Source: Wagnerdoeblera sp046292685 (lineage in GTDB: Bacteria; Pseudomonadota; Alphaproteobacteria; Rhodobacterales; Rhodobacteraceae). From it: 64,000 bases of DNA. Shown here piece by piece: positions 8,049-16,921 of the stretch. The position numbers and the translations under genes were made by a program. The stretch's first letter is position 1. Each line of letters starts with the position of its first letter. Location of the stretch: NCBI RefSeq assembly GCF_046292685.1, contig NZ_JBKBQM010000006.1:1-64000 (forward strand). Direction: 5' to 3'. The notes under the pieces are model-generated. The model searched no databases, was not told where the DNA came from, and worked only from the letters and a program-made list of their open reading frames with translations.

Positions 8049-8913
8049 TGTAAAGGCCCGAGGCGACAATCACGCCGATGCCCGCCCAGGTCAGCGCGTT
8101 GGGAAAATCGCCGAACACGAGGTAACCGAGCGTCGCGGCCGACACGATTTCCAGGTAATGCAGCGGCGCCAGCGTGGCCGAAGGCGCAAGCTTGAGCGCA
8201 TAGGTCATGAACATGTGGCTGACCGTGGCTGCCAGCCCCACGCCGAACAGCCAGGCCCAGGCCAGCCCTTCGGGCCAGACCGGATCGAGCGTGGCGATGC
8301 CGGTGCCTTCGGCCAGCACCACCACCGGCAGGCAGATCGCCGCCGCCACCCAGGCGGTGTGGAACTGCATCGCCTCGGGCGTCATGGCGCGCGAGGCTTC
8401 GCGGGTGATGAGCATGTAGGCCGCAAAGCTGAACGCCGTGCCGACCGGCAAAAGCGCGATCCAGCCGAAGGTGGCAAAGGACGGCTGAATCACCATCAGC
8501 GCGCCCAGGAACCCGACCGCCGAGGCCGCGATCCGGCGCGGCCCCACCTCGTCGTCGAAGATCAGCCGCCCGAGGATGAGCAGGATGAACGGCTCGACAA
8601 AGGCGATGGCCAGCGCGTCGGCAATCGGCATGTGGCTGACCGCCCAGACAAAGGTGAAGGTCGCCGTGATCGACGCGAGCGCGCGCCAGAGCGTCAGCCG
8701 CAAGGCGCGGGCCGAGATCCGCAACCCCTGGCCCAGCAGAAACAGCAAGGGCAGCATCAGCCCGCCTTGCACCACGAAACGGGCCAGCGTGATCTGACCG
8801 ACCGGCACCGTTGCCGACGCCAGTTTCGAGGCGACGTCGATCAGCGGCGCAATCGCGCAAAAGCCCAGCATCAGCGCCACGCCGGGCAAGATACGGTCGT
8901 TGGTGGCGTTCAT
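7975..8913 (-). CDS. EamA-family (DMT superfamily) transporter
   Basis: A 312-residue integral membrane protein with ten predicted helices in two EamA repeats, as in metabolite exporters of the drug/metabolite transporter superfamily. It begins MNATNDRILPGVALMLGFCAIAPL; the second repeat starts near FGWIALLPVGTAFSFAAYML. The conserved PLHYLEIVSAATLGYLVFGD and GIGVIVASGLYIIHRE segments are typical of alphaproteobacterial members. The ATG at 8911-8913 is preferred over an in-frame extension because the family begins here. The substrate is unknown. Confidence 0.87.
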   Translation of the reverse strand: MNATNDRILPGVALMLGFCAIAPLIDVASKLASATVPVGQITLARFVVQGGLMLPLLFLLGQGLRISARALRLTLWRALASITATFTFVWAVSHMPIADALAIAFVEPFILLILGRLIFDDEVGPRRIAASAVGFLGALMVIQPSFATFGWIALLPVGTAFSFAAYMLITREASRAMTPEAMQFHTAWVAAAICLPVVVLAEGTGIATLDPVWPEGLAWAWLFGVGLAATVSHMFMTYALKLAPSATLAPLHYLEIVSAATLGYLVFGDFPNALTWAGIGVIVASGLYIIHRERVTAAKVRQARQAGARAAG

Positions 8914-8955
8914 CGCGCAGATCCTTGCGGCGCGCACCTGGCGGTGCCGTCGGCA

Positions 8956-9008
8956 GCGGGGGTTTTGCACCCCCGCTCCCCCGCAGGATATTTCCGCAAG
9001 GTGAAAGG
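8956..9008 (+). repeat. Dispersed G/C palindrome with GGATATTT tail, copy 1
   Basis: GCGGGGGTTTTGCACCCCCGC forms a hairpin, then CCCCCG and the tail AGGATATTTCCGC followed by AAGGTGAAAGG. The same layout recurs six more times in this window. This copy lies between the EamA transporter and the end of the ABC transporter operon. Confidence 0.8.
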
Positions 9009-9053
9009 CAAGGGCCGAGGCGTGAGTATCCCGGCCGCTTGCCGGCGTCCAGA

Positions 9054-9093
9054 AGCAAAAGCGGGGGCAGGGTTGCGCCCCCCCTGCCCCCGC
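9054..9093 (-). terminator. Rho-independent terminator of the liv-type operon
   Basis: On the minus strand a 12-bp stem (GCGGGGGCAGGG / CCCTGCCCCCGC) follows the stop codon of the substrate-binding protein by 15 bases and is followed by TTTTGCTT. The position and T-rich tail fit termination of the long operon transcribed from 15832. Confidence 0.75.
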
Positions 9094-9108
9094 CGCCTGC
9101 CTGCGGCG

Positions 9109-10269
9109 TTACTGGCGCGCCTTGAGGTTCCAGATGCCGCCCGAGACGACCGAAATCGTCACGTCATTGGCCCCCTGGTGGTTTTCAGGGGTGTAGCGGA
9201 TGCGGGTATCCAGCAGCTCGTCCTGATAGTCGAGGCTTTCCATCGCGGCGCGGAAACTGTCTTGCGTCAGATCCTTGCCGGCCGCTTCCAGCGCACGCAC
9301 CAGCGTGTCGGCGGTGGTGTAGCCCAGCATGGCAAAGCCGGTCGCGGGCTGGCCGTATTTTGCGGTGTAGTCGGCGATGAACCTGGCCGGCACCGGATCG
9401 TCCTTGCGGGCCTGCAGGTCGACCCAGCCGGCGGCCGCGTAAAGCCCGTCGGTCACGCCGCCGGGCACGGCCGCCACCGCCTCGAGGAAGCCGGCCGAGG
9501 TGGCCAGGAATTTCACATCCGTCCAGCCGAGCTGCTTGGCGGTGCCGACCACGGTGATGCCGGCGCGCACGCCGAGCGCCATCGTCACCACCTGGCAACC
9601 GTCGGCACGCAACTTCTGCACGGCGCCGACGAAATCCTGCTCGTCGGGCTTGTGGGTGGTTTCGGACACGAAGGTCATGTTGGCCGCCGCCGCCTGTTCC
9701 TTGGTGGCGGCCGAGATTTCCATGCCGAAGTCGGTCGGCAGATACATGGTGCAGACCTTGGTCGCACCGTAGGTTGCGTTCAGGTATTTCATCCCTGCGA
9801 CCGTCTGGTCGTAGTAGCTGGAAAAGGCGGTGAACTTGTTGGGGCTGTTGGGCTCGGGCAGCATTTCGCGCGCGGCCGTCAGCGGGTTGATGTTGAAGAT
9901 GCCTTTCGGGTCCATGATCTGGAAGCCCGCCAGGTTGTGCGGTGTGCCGAGGCTGAGGATCATGGCAAAGACCTGGTCGCGATTCACCAGCTTGTTGTAG
10001 GCCTGCGTGGCCTTCGGCAGCTGATAGCCGTGATCCTCGACCACGAAGCGGATCTGGCGGCCGTGAACGCCGCCCGCGGCATTAGCCTGTTCGATGCGCA
10101 GCATGGCGCCGTTGATGGCCGGAACCCCGACGGCGGCGAAGATGCCGCTGAGGTCGTTGACCGAGCCGATCACCACTTCGGTGTCGCTGACGCCTTGCGT
10201 TTGCGCCGAAGCCTGGGCCAACCCCAGCGCCAGGGCGCCGGCGGCCAGTGCGGTTATCGTGCGTTTCAT
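9109..10269 (-). CDS. ABC transporter substrate-binding protein, branched-chain amino acid type
   Basis: A periplasmic binding protein of the type I (LivJ/LivK) fold, 386 residues. A Sec signal peptide ending near ALAQASAQ (about residues 1-23) is followed by QGVSDTEVVIGSVNDLSG, the usual start of mature Liv-type proteins. RQIRFVVEDHGYQLPKATQAYNKLV and the FGMEISAATKEQ and GYTTADTLVRALEAAGKDL segments are family hallmarks. The ATG is preceded by a strong GGGAGGAG ribosome site. It is the last gene of the operon, after the acyl-CoA ligase, so the ligand may be an organic or aromatic acid and not necessarily a branched-chain amino acid. Confidence 0.93.
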   Translation of the reverse strand: MKRTITALAAGALALGLAQASAQTQGVSDTEVVIGSVNDLSGIFAAVGVPAINGAMLRIEQANAAGGVHGRQIRFVVEDHGYQLPKATQAYNKLVNRDQVFAMILSLGTPHNLAGFQIMDPKGIFNINPLTAAREMLPEPNSPNKFTAFSSYYDQTVAGMKYLNATYGATKVCTMYLPTDFGMEISAATKEQAAAANMTFVSETTHKPDEQDFVGAVQKLRADGCQVVTMALGVRAGITVVGTAKQLGWTDVKFLATSAGFLEAVAAVPGGVTDGLYAAAGWVDLQARKDDPVPARFIADYTAKYGQPATGFAMLGYTTADTLVRALEAAGKDLTQDSFRAAMESLDYQDELLDTRIRYTPENHQGANDVTISVVSGGIWNLKARQ

Positions 10270-10301
10270 GGTTTCTCCTCCCTTTTTCCCGGTGCCGGGC
10301 C

Positions 10302-12197
10302 TTAACGATACATGTCGTCGATCAGCGCCTTGTGTTTTTTCTCCACGAAGCTGCGCTTGAGCTTCATGGTGGCGGTCAGTTCTTCGTCCTCGGCGGTCAG
10401 CAGCACGTCGATCAGCCGGAAATCCTTGATCTGCTCGACCCTGGCGAATTCGCGGTTCACCGCGTCGATTTCCGCGCGGATCAGTTCCTGCACGGCTTGC
10501 GCGCGGGTCAGCGAGGCGAAATCGGCATAGGGCACCCGGTGGGTCTGGGCGAATCTCTCGACATTCTCCTGGTCGATCATCACCAGGGCGGTCAGATACT
10601 TGCGCCGGTCGCCGATGATGACCGCATCGGAAATGTAATGGCTGAACTTCAGCCGGCTTTCGATTTCGGCCGGGGTGATGTTCTTGCCGCCGGCGGTGAT
10701 GATGATGTCCTTGAGCCGCCCGGTGATGGTCAGGAAACCATCGTCGTCGATGTGGCCGATGTCGCCGGTGCGCAGCCAGCCATCTTCGGTAAAGGTTTCG
10801 GCGGTCTTTTCGGGCAGGTTCCAGTAGCCCTTGAAATTGGCCAGCGTCTTCGACTGGATTTCGCCATCGGGTGCGATGCGCAACGCGGTGCCGGGCATGG
10901 CGGGGCCGACGGTGCCCAGGCGGTTGGCGCCGGGGCGGTTCACCGTGCAGGTCGCGGCATTTTCGGTCATGCCATAGCCTTCGTAGACCGGCACCCCGAT
11001 GGCGCGATACCAGCGCAAGAGCGCCGGGCTGATCGGCGCGGCCCCCGATATGCCCTGCTTCAGCCGATCCATCCCCAGCAGCTGGCGCAGGTTGCGAAAC
11101 ACCATCAGATCGGCCAGCGCCACCGCCGCGCGCTGCGGCAGCGTCAGGGCGCGGCCCTGCGCCTCGGCATCGGCGCGCAGCATCCCGGCCTTCATCGCAA
11201 GGCCATAGGCCACGCGCCCGACCCAGGTCGCCTCTTGCGCGAGGATCAGCACGCGGGAATAGATCTTTTCCCACACCCGGGGCACGGCGGAAAACGTGGT
11301 CGGGCTGACCTCGCGCAGGTTGTCGAACACGGTTTCGGGGCTTTCGGCAAAGTTCACCACCGATCGCACTGCTATGGGAAAATAGGCCGAATTGTTGCGT
11401 TCGAAGATATGGCACAGCGGCAGGAAGCAAAGCTGTTCGGCCCCAGCGTCGATGGCCAGTTCGCGCAGGCCCGCCTGCATGGCCGACAGGATGTTTTCAT
11501 GGCTGAGCATGGCGCCTTTCGGTGCCCCGGTGGTGCCCGAAGTGTAGATCAGCAGCGCCACGTCCTCGGGGCGGCCACGTTCGATTTCCGCCTCGAAGGT
11601 GCCGGGGCGTTCGGCCTCCTCCTGCTGACCCAGGGCGTAAAGCTCTGGCAGAAACAGGAAACGTTCGCCCTTCAGGTCGTGCAGGCCCTCGTCCTCGAGG
11701 ATCACGACCCGCTCCACGCCCGGCGCGCCATCGGGGATTTCCAGGAACTTGTCGAGCTGTTCCTCGTTTTCCACGATCAGGAAGCGGCAGCCGGAGTCGC
11801 GCAGGATATAGGCCACCTGCGCTGCGGAATCGGTGGTGTAGATGCCCGAGGAAATGCCGCCCACACACTGCACGCCCTGGTCGAAATAGAGCCACTCCTT
11901 GCGGTCTTCCGACAGGATCTGTACCACGTCGCCGCGTTTCAGCCCCAGGCGGCGCAGCCCGAGGCCGATCCATTTCGCGTGTTTCCAGTAGTCGCCCCAG
12001 GTGAAGGCGCGCCAGATGCCCAGCGTCTTTTCGCGGTGGGCGATGCGCCCGGGTTCGGCGGCGCAGCGGGCAGCAAACAGGCGGCTGATGGTATCGCAGC
12101 CGTCGACCAGCACCGGACGGCTGCCGGGTTCGGCGTTGATGGCAACGCCCTTGACCACGGTCATTTCGGGGATGGCGGCGTGGCGGGTCATGCTCAT
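10302..12197 (-). CDS. AMP-dependent long-chain acyl-CoA synthetase (FadD/FAA1-type)
   Basis: Activates a carboxylic acid to its CoA thioester through an acyl-adenylate; 631 residues. The P-loop motif LLIYTSGTTGAPKGAML lies near residues 218-234. YEGYGMTEN is the adenine-binding motif, DGWLRTGDIGHID holds the conserved Asp, and GRLKDIIITAGGKNITP is the hinge. The protein resembles the long FAA1/FadD15-type ligases. Its start overlaps the 3' end of the LivF-type ATPase by 4 bases (ATGA). Its location between ABC transporter components implies that it activates the imported substrate. Confidence 0.93.
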   Translation of the reverse strand: MSMTRHAAIPEMTVVKGVAINAEPGSRPVLVDGCDTISRLFAARCAAEPGRIAHREKTLGIWRAFTWGDYWKHAKWIGLGLRRLGLKRGDVVQILSEDRKEWLYFDQGVQCVGGISSGIYTTDSAAQVAYILRDSGCRFLIVENEEQLDKFLEIPDGAPGVERVVILEDEGLHDLKGERFLFLPELYALGQQEEAERPGTFEAEIERGRPEDVALLIYTSGTTGAPKGAMLSHENILSAMQAGLRELAIDAGAEQLCFLPLCHIFERNNSAYFPIAVRSVVNFAESPETVFDNLREVSPTTFSAVPRVWEKIYSRVLILAQEATWVGRVAYGLAMKAGMLRADAEAQGRALTLPQRAAVALADLMVFRNLRQLLGMDRLKQGISGAAPISPALLRWYRAIGVPVYEGYGMTENAATCTVNRPGANRLGTVGPAMPGTALRIAPDGEIQSKTLANFKGYWNLPEKTAETFTEDGWLRTGDIGHIDDDGFLTITGRLKDIIITAGGKNITPAEIESRLKFSHYISDAVIIGDRRKYLTALVMIDQENVERFAQTHRVPYADFASLTRAQAVQELIRAEIDAVNREFARVEQIKDFRLIDVLLTAEDEELTATMKLKRSFVEKKHKALIDDMYR

Positions 12198-12967
12198 CTC
12201 CAGGTCTTGCGGCGCTTCCAGCGGCGTTCGCCGCGCGCACCTTCATTGGCGTGACCAAGATAGAAGTTGCGGATATCCTCGGAGGCCGCCAGCCGCTCGG
12301 CGCTGCCGTTCATCACGATGCGGCCCAGTTCCAGCACATAGCCGTCGTCGGCCAGTTCCAGCGCCACCGCAGCGTTCTGTTCCACCACCATCATCGTCAC
12401 GCCTTCGTCGCGCTTGAGCCGCTTGAGGATGGCAAAGATTTCCTGCGTCAGCAGCGGCGACAGGCCAAGACTGGGCTCGTCCAGCAGCATCAGTTTCGGG
12501 CGCAGCATCAGGCCGCGGCCGATGGCCAGCATCTGCTGCTGGCCGCCCGAGAGGGTTCCGGCCTCTTGCGCGCGGCGTTCGGCGAGAATCGGGAAATAGC
12601 TGAACACCAGATCGCGGTCGCGGGCGATTTCGGCCCGGTCGCGCCGGGTATAGGCGCCAAGGGCAAGGTTTTCCTCGACCGTCAACAGGGGAAAGACCTC
12701 GCGGCCTTCGGGGACGTGCACGATGCCGGCCTGCACGATGCGGTGCGGCTCCCACCCGGCGATGTCCTGACCCTGAAAACGGATTTCGCCCTTTTCGGGG
12801 TCCATGATGCCCGAGACGGTCTTGAGCAGCGTGGTCTTGCCTGCGCCGTTGGCACCCAGCACGGTGACCACCCGGCCGGGGTGCACCTGCAGCGAAACCC
12901 CGCGCAAGGCCATGATCGGGCCGTAGAAGGTTTCGAGGTTGCGGATGTCGAGAAGGGGGGGCGTCAT
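12194..12967 (-). CDS. livF: ABC transporter ATP-binding protein, LivF type
   Basis: A 257-residue cytoplasmic ATPase. Walker A GANGAGKT (38-45), signature LSGGQQQ (about 139-145), Walker B LMLLDEPSLGLSP and the EQN H-loop variant VVEQNAAVAL identify it as LivF. It partners the LivG-type ATPase upstream. A G/C palindrome occupies the 106-base gap between the two. The 3' end overlaps the acyl-CoA ligase start, showing translational coupling. Confidence 0.93.
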   Translation of the reverse strand: MTPPLLDIRNLETFYGPIMALRGVSLQVHPGRVVTVLGANGAGKTTLLKTVSGIMDPEKGEIRFQGQDIAGWEPHRIVQAGIVHVPEGREVFPLLTVEENLALGAYTRRDRAEIARDRDLVFSYFPILAERRAQEAGTLSGGQQQMLAIGRGLMLRPKLMLLDEPSLGLSPLLTQEIFAILKRLKRDEGVTMMVVEQNAAVALELADDGYVLELGRIVMNGSAERLAASEDIRNFYLGHANEGARGERRWKRRKTWR

Positions 12968-12987
12968 GCGAATTCACCCGTTGCAAT

Positions 12988-13055
12988 GGGGGGCGCTGCC
13001 CCCCGTCGCGCAAGCGCGACTCCCCCCGGGATATTTGAGGACAGGAAATGAAGGG
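12988..13055 (+). repeat. Dispersed G/C palindrome with GGATATTT tail, copy 2
   Basis: GGGGGGCGCTGCCCCCC is followed by a second small stem (GTCGCGCAAGCGCGAC), then CCCCCCGGGATATTT and GAGGACAGGAAATG. This copy sits inside the liv-type operon, between the two ATPase genes. Confidence 0.8.
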
Positions 13056-13073
13056 GGCCCGCAGGGAGGTGGT

Positions 13074-13874
13074 TCATCGGCGCGCGCCCCTTGCATCGGC
13101 GGTCTTGGAAATGGCGCCGGTGCCCAGATAGGCCTCGATCACCGCGGGGTGGGATTGCACCTTGAACGGCGTGCCCTCGGCGATGCGGCGGCCGCCGTCG
13201 AGCGCCAGCACCCGATCGCAGACCTTGGCCACCAGCCCCATGTCATGTTCCACCATCAGCACAGTGATGCCCATGTGGCGGCGGATGTCGTCGATCCACC
13301 AGCGCATGTTCTGTGTTTCCTCCACCGACAGCCCCGAAGCCGGTTCGTCGAGCAGCAGGAGCCGCGGCTTGCTGGCCAGGGCACGGCCGAGCTCGACCAC
13401 CTTGCGCACCCCGTAAGGCAGGCCCGCGATGCGCTGGTCGCGGTAGGGTTGCAGATCGAGAAAGTCGATCACCTCCTCGACCGCGGCGCGATGGGCGCGC
13501 TCCTCGTCACGGACGCGCGGGGTGAACAGCATGTTTTCCACCATGCCGGCGCGGCGATGCCGGTGGCGGCCGACCAGCAGGTTCTGCAGGACGGTGGCCT
13601 GGTGGAACAGTTCGATGTTCTGGAACGTGCGCGCAATGCCGAGCGACGGCACCCGGTGCGCCGGCAACGCCAGCAGATCGGCGCCGTCGAACCGGATGGC
13701 CCCGGAAACCGGCGTGTAGAACCGGGAGATCAGGTTGAAGACCGTGGATTTGCCCGCGCCGTTCGGCCCGACCAGCGCAAAGACCTGGCCTTCCTCGACC
13801 GACAGGGACAAGGCGTTCACGGCGGTCAGCCCGCCGAACTTCAGGGTGACGTCGCGGATGTCGAGCAGGCTCAC
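13074..13874 (-). CDS. livG: ABC transporter ATP-binding protein, LivG type
   Basis: A 266-residue ATPase. Walker A GPNGAGKS (36-43), a LivG-type degenerate signature LPYGVRK, Walker B LLLLDEPASGLS and the MVEHDMGLV H-loop are present. The long insertion around ARTFQNIELFHQATVLQNLLVGRH is characteristic of LivG. A GTG start overlapping the LivM stop (GTGA) is chosen because VSLLDIRDVTLKFGG is the normal family N-terminus; the open frame upstream is a shadow of livM. Confidence 0.93.
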   Translation of the reverse strand: MSLLDIRDVTLKFGGLTAVNALSLSVEEGQVFALVGPNGAGKSTVFNLISRFYTPVSGAIRFDGADLLALPAHRVPSLGIARTFQNIELFHQATVLQNLLVGRHRHRRAGMVENMLFTPRVRDEERAHRAAVEEVIDFLDLQPYRDQRIAGLPYGVRKVVELGRALASKPRLLLLDEPASGLSVEETQNMRWWIDDIRRHMGITVLMVEHDMGLVAKVCDRVLALDGGRRIAEGTPFKVQSHPAVIEAYLGTGAISKTADARGARR

Positions 13875-14953
13875 CGCAGGCGCTCCGTCTTGAGGTAGGA
13901 TTTCTGGCGGCGGAACATGTCCTTGCGGGCAAAGGGGAACAGTTCCAGCCAGACGCGGATCTTCAGCCAGCGGCCGTAAAGGCCCATCGGCTCGAACAGG
14001 ATGAACAGGATCAGCAGCCCTCCGAACACCGCCGCCTCGAGGCCGGGAATGGCCACCCCGCGCCCGAGCGTATCGGTCACGATCGACAACAGCTGCGGCA
14101 GGAAGGCGATGACCACCGCACCGAGGAACGCGCCGTGGATGAAACCCAGCCCCCCCACCACGATCATCATCACCAGCTGGATCGAGATGAGGAAGTTGAA
14201 GGTTTCGTTGTTGAACACCTCGGAAAACAGGCCCATCAGCGCGCCGCCGAGCCCGGTGATGGCGCAGGACAGGCCGAAGGCAAGGGTCTTGGTGCGCGCC
14301 ACGTCCACGCCCATCGCCTGGGCCGAAATCTCGGAATCGCGCACCGCGGCAAAGCTGCGGCCCAGCGGCGTGCGCAGGATGTTGCGGTAGGCCCAGGTGA
14401 CCAGCACCACCACCGCCAGCGCCAGCCAGTACCATGCGGCCGGATTGGACCAGCGGTTGAACTCGACCCCCAGAATGGTCACCGGCGGGGCATACTTGCC
14501 GTTGACGCCGCCGGTCCAGGCCGCAAGCAACACGATGATGTCGTCGGCCAGGATCGCAAGGGCCAGCGTGGCGATGGCCAGATACACCCCGTGCAGCCGC
14601 AAGGCCGGCACCGCGATGGCCGCGCCCACCAGCCCCGTCACGACCCCGGCCAGCAGGAACGCGGCGACAAAGGGCAGGCCCGCCTCCATCAGCAGCACGC
14701 AGGCATAGCACCCCAGCGCCATGAAGGCCGAATGCCCGAGGCTGACCTGCCCGGTCTGCCCGGTCAGCAGCATCAGCCCCAGCCCGGCCACCGCCCAGAT
14801 CAGCACATTCGTTGCCTCGCCGACGTAGAAGTCGTTGATGAGAAACGGCAAGGCCACCGCCAGCGCCAGAAGCGCCAGGTAGAGGCCCCGCTTCCACCAG
14901 TCGGGAAACAGGTCGATGTCGGTGTCATAGCTGGTCTTGAAGTGGAACCGCAT
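13871..14953 (-). CDS. livM: ABC transporter permease, LivM type
   Basis: A 360-residue membrane permease with about ten predicted helices. LMLLTGQTGQVSLGHSAFMALGCYA is the LivM/LivH signature, and AVRDSEISAQAMGVDVARTKTLAFGLSCAITGLGGALMG is the EAA-like loop that contacts the ATPases. The basic C-terminal tail (FARKDMFRRQKSYLKTERLR) is typical of this subgroup. It starts 3 bases after livH and overlaps livG. Confidence 0.93.
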   Translation of the reverse strand: MRFHFKTSYDTDIDLFPDWWKRGLYLALLALAVALPFLINDFYVGEATNVLIWAVAGLGLMLLTGQTGQVSLGHSAFMALGCYACVLLMEAGLPFVAAFLLAGVVTGLVGAAIAVPALRLHGVYLAIATLALAILADDIIVLLAAWTGGVNGKYAPPVTILGVEFNRWSNPAAWYWLALAVVVLVTWAYRNILRTPLGRSFAAVRDSEISAQAMGVDVARTKTLAFGLSCAITGLGGALMGLFSEVFNNETFNFLISIQLVMMIVVGGLGFIHGAFLGAVVIAFLPQLLSIVTDTLGRGVAIPGLEAAVFGGLLILFILFEPMGLYGRWLKIRVWLELFPFARKDMFRRQKSYLKTERLR

Positions 14954-14956
14954 CGC

Positions 14957-15832
14957 TTACACCTTTTTCGTGCGCACTTGCGCGAACAGGCCATGCGGGC
15001 GGAACACCAGCACCAGGATCAGCAGCGCATAGGGGGCGATCTGGCTGTAACCGGGCGGCAGATAGCGGCCGGCGAAGGGCTCGATCACCCCGACGATCAG
15101 CCCCCCCAGCAGCGCGCCCGGCAGCGACCCGAAGCCGCCGATCACCGCCGCAGCAAAGGCCTTGATGCCGATGAAACCGGCGTTGGGCTCCAGCGCGCCC
15201 TTCGAGGCATACAGGATGCCCGCCACCGCCGCCACGATGCCCGCCAGCGCCCAGACCAGGCCCTGCACCCGCTTGACCGGAATGCCCATGTAATAGGCCG
15301 CCATCTGGTTCTGGCTGGCCGCCTGCATGGCGAGGCCCACCTTGGTCTTCTGGAAGAACTGCCACAGCAGCAAGGTCAGGATCAGCGTGACGACGATGAC
15401 CGCAAGGTCCACCGTGCGCAGCACGACGCCGCCGAAACGGATGTCGCCAAGCGCCAGCGGCGAATGCAGCGACTGCGGCTCGTGCCCCCAGATTGCCCCG
15501 GCGACGAAGCGCAGGATGAAGCCGAGCGCGATGGTCAGGATGATGATGGCGGTCTGGCTTTGGCCGAACACCACGCGCAGGATGGTGGCGTCGATGGCAT
15601 AGCCGATCGCCCCCATGAGCAGAAAGACCAGCGGCAGCGCCAGCCAGAACGGCAGCCCGGCATATTCGGGGTTCACAAGGCCCAGCGTGACGAAGGCGCC
15701 CAGCATCATGAAGTCGCCCTGGGCGAAGTTCACCGCTTCGGTGGCCTTGTAGATCAGCACGAACCCCAGCGCGACCAGACCGTACACGCAGCCGTTCGCA
15801 AGCCCGCTGACCAGCAGCTGCAAGACGTCCAT
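14957..15832 (-). CDS. livH: ABC transporter permease, LivH type
   Basis: A 291-residue permease with about eight membrane helices. LLVSGLANGCVYGLVALGFVLIYKATEAVNFAQGD is the classic LivH N-terminus, and MGIPVKRVQGLVWALAGIVAAVAGIL is the ATPase-contact loop. It is the first gene of the operon livH-livM-livG-livF-ligase-binding protein. Confidence 0.94.
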   Translation of the reverse strand: MDVLQLLVSGLANGCVYGLVALGFVLIYKATEAVNFAQGDFMMLGAFVTLGLVNPEYAGLPFWLALPLVFLLMGAIGYAIDATILRVVFGQSQTAIIILTIALGFILRFVAGAIWGHEPQSLHSPLALGDIRFGGVVLRTVDLAVIVVTLILTLLLWQFFQKTKVGLAMQAASQNQMAAYYMGIPVKRVQGLVWALAGIVAAVAGILYASKGALEPNAGFIGIKAFAAAVIGGFGSLPGALLGGLIVGVIEPFAGRYLPPGYSQIAPYALLILVLVFRPHGLFAQVRTKKV

Positions 15833-15927
15833 CCAATCCTCCCATCGGCGGGCCGTCCTCTGTCGGGGCGGTCCCGCATGCCTGTCCTGCCCCGGTTCCG
15901 GGACGGACAGTTTTGTGGCGTGAACGT

Positions 15928-15956
15928 CATGTTGGCATGTCGGCGCCCTGCGTCAA
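15928..15956 (-). promoter_or_regulatory. Candidate promoter for the liv-type operon
   Basis: On the minus strand TTGACG (15956-15951) is followed after 17 bases by AACATG (15933-15928), about 95 bases upstream of livH. The match is partial and read by eye. Confidence 0.35.
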
Positions 15957-15995
15957 TGGGGTTGCGGGCATGACGCAACGGAAACCCCAGGCCAG

Positions 15996-16026
15996 GAAAA
16001 AACCCCGCCCGGTCAAGGGCGGGGTT
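15996..16026 (-). terminator. Rho-independent terminator of petABC
   Basis: On the minus strand a 10-bp stem AACCCCGCCC / GGGCGGGGTT is followed directly by TTTTTT. It lies about 25 bases after the petC stop codon. Confidence 0.9.
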
Positions 16027-16049
16027 CGTTTCGACAGGCAAAGACGCGA

Positions 16050-16904
16050 TCAGGCGTGCAGCTTCTTGCCCTTGACGCCCGACCACAGCTTCTTGTTGGT
16101 CAGGTACAGCAGCGAGGTCAGCACGATCAGGAAGATCACGGCGGTAAAGCCGGCCTGCTTGCGCGCCATCATCTTGGGCTCGGCCGTCCACATCAGGAAG
16201 GCGGCCACGTCCTGCGCCATGTGGTGCACGTCGTTGCCGTGGCCGTCGGCGTATTCCACCTGACCATCCGACAGCGGCGGGGCCATCGCGATCCAGCTGC
16301 CCGGAACGGTCGAGACGCCCTTTTCGTCCTTGCAGCCTTCCGGCACAGCGCCGGCGGCGAAGGCGGTGTTGTAGTAGAAGCCGTCGATCCCGTCCGGGGC
16401 GCAGGCCGGGTTATCCTGATAGCCGGTCAGCAGCGAGGCGATGTATTCCGGCCCGCCGATGCCGCGCAGGAACTGGTTGATCCCCAGACCATAGGGGCCG
16501 TGGAAACCGGCGCGCGACTTGGCCATCAGGCTGAGGTCGGGCGCGTTCGACAGGCTCGACCCCGGGAAGGGGTCGGTCGGCACGCGCGGGCGGTCCTCGC
16601 CGCTTTCCTTGTCGGTGATCTCGGCCAGGTTCGCGGCATAGGCGCGCACCTGGTCGGCGGGCAGCTGCGGCCCGCCTGCGTCGGCCAGCGACCGGATCGG
16701 CACGAACTTCAGCCCGTGGCAGGCCGAACACACCTCGGTAAAGACCTGAAGGCCGCGCTGCAGCTGCATCTGGTCGTAGGTGCCGAAGGGCCCTTCGAAG
16801 CTGAAGGCGAAGTCCTCGACATGGCCGGCACCGCCGGCCGCCAGGGCCGGAGCCGCCGACAGCGACAGCGCCGCAAGGGCCGAAAGGGTGAGTTTGCGGA
16901 TCAT
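16050..16904 (-). CDS. petC: Cytochrome c1 of the bc1 complex
   Basis: The heme-c subunit passing electrons from the Rieske protein to soluble or membrane c-type cytochromes; 284 residues. A signal peptide ends near ALAAGG (about 1-23). The CxxCH heme site is C59-S-A-C62-H63, the axial Met is in AMAPPLSDG (M207), and C169/C191 may form the disulfide known from Rhodobacter cytochrome c1. One C-terminal membrane anchor spans about 252-268. It is the last gene of petABC and is followed by a strong terminator. Confidence 0.97.
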   Translation of the reverse strand: MIRKLTLSALAALSLSAAPALAAGGAGHVEDFAFSFEGPFGTYDQMQLQRGLQVFTEVCSACHGLKFVPIRSLADAGGPQLPADQVRAYAANLAEITDKESGEDRPRVPTDPFPGSSLSNAPDLSLMAKSRAGFHGPYGLGINQFLRGIGGPEYIASLLTGYQDNPACAPDGIDGFYYNTAFAAGAVPEGCKDEKGVSTVPGSWIAMAPPLSDGQVEYADGHGNDVHHMAQDVAAFLMWTAEPKMMARKQAGFTAVIFLIVLTSLLYLTNKKLWSGVKGKKLHA

Positions 16905-16921
16905 GGATATTGTCCCCTGTC

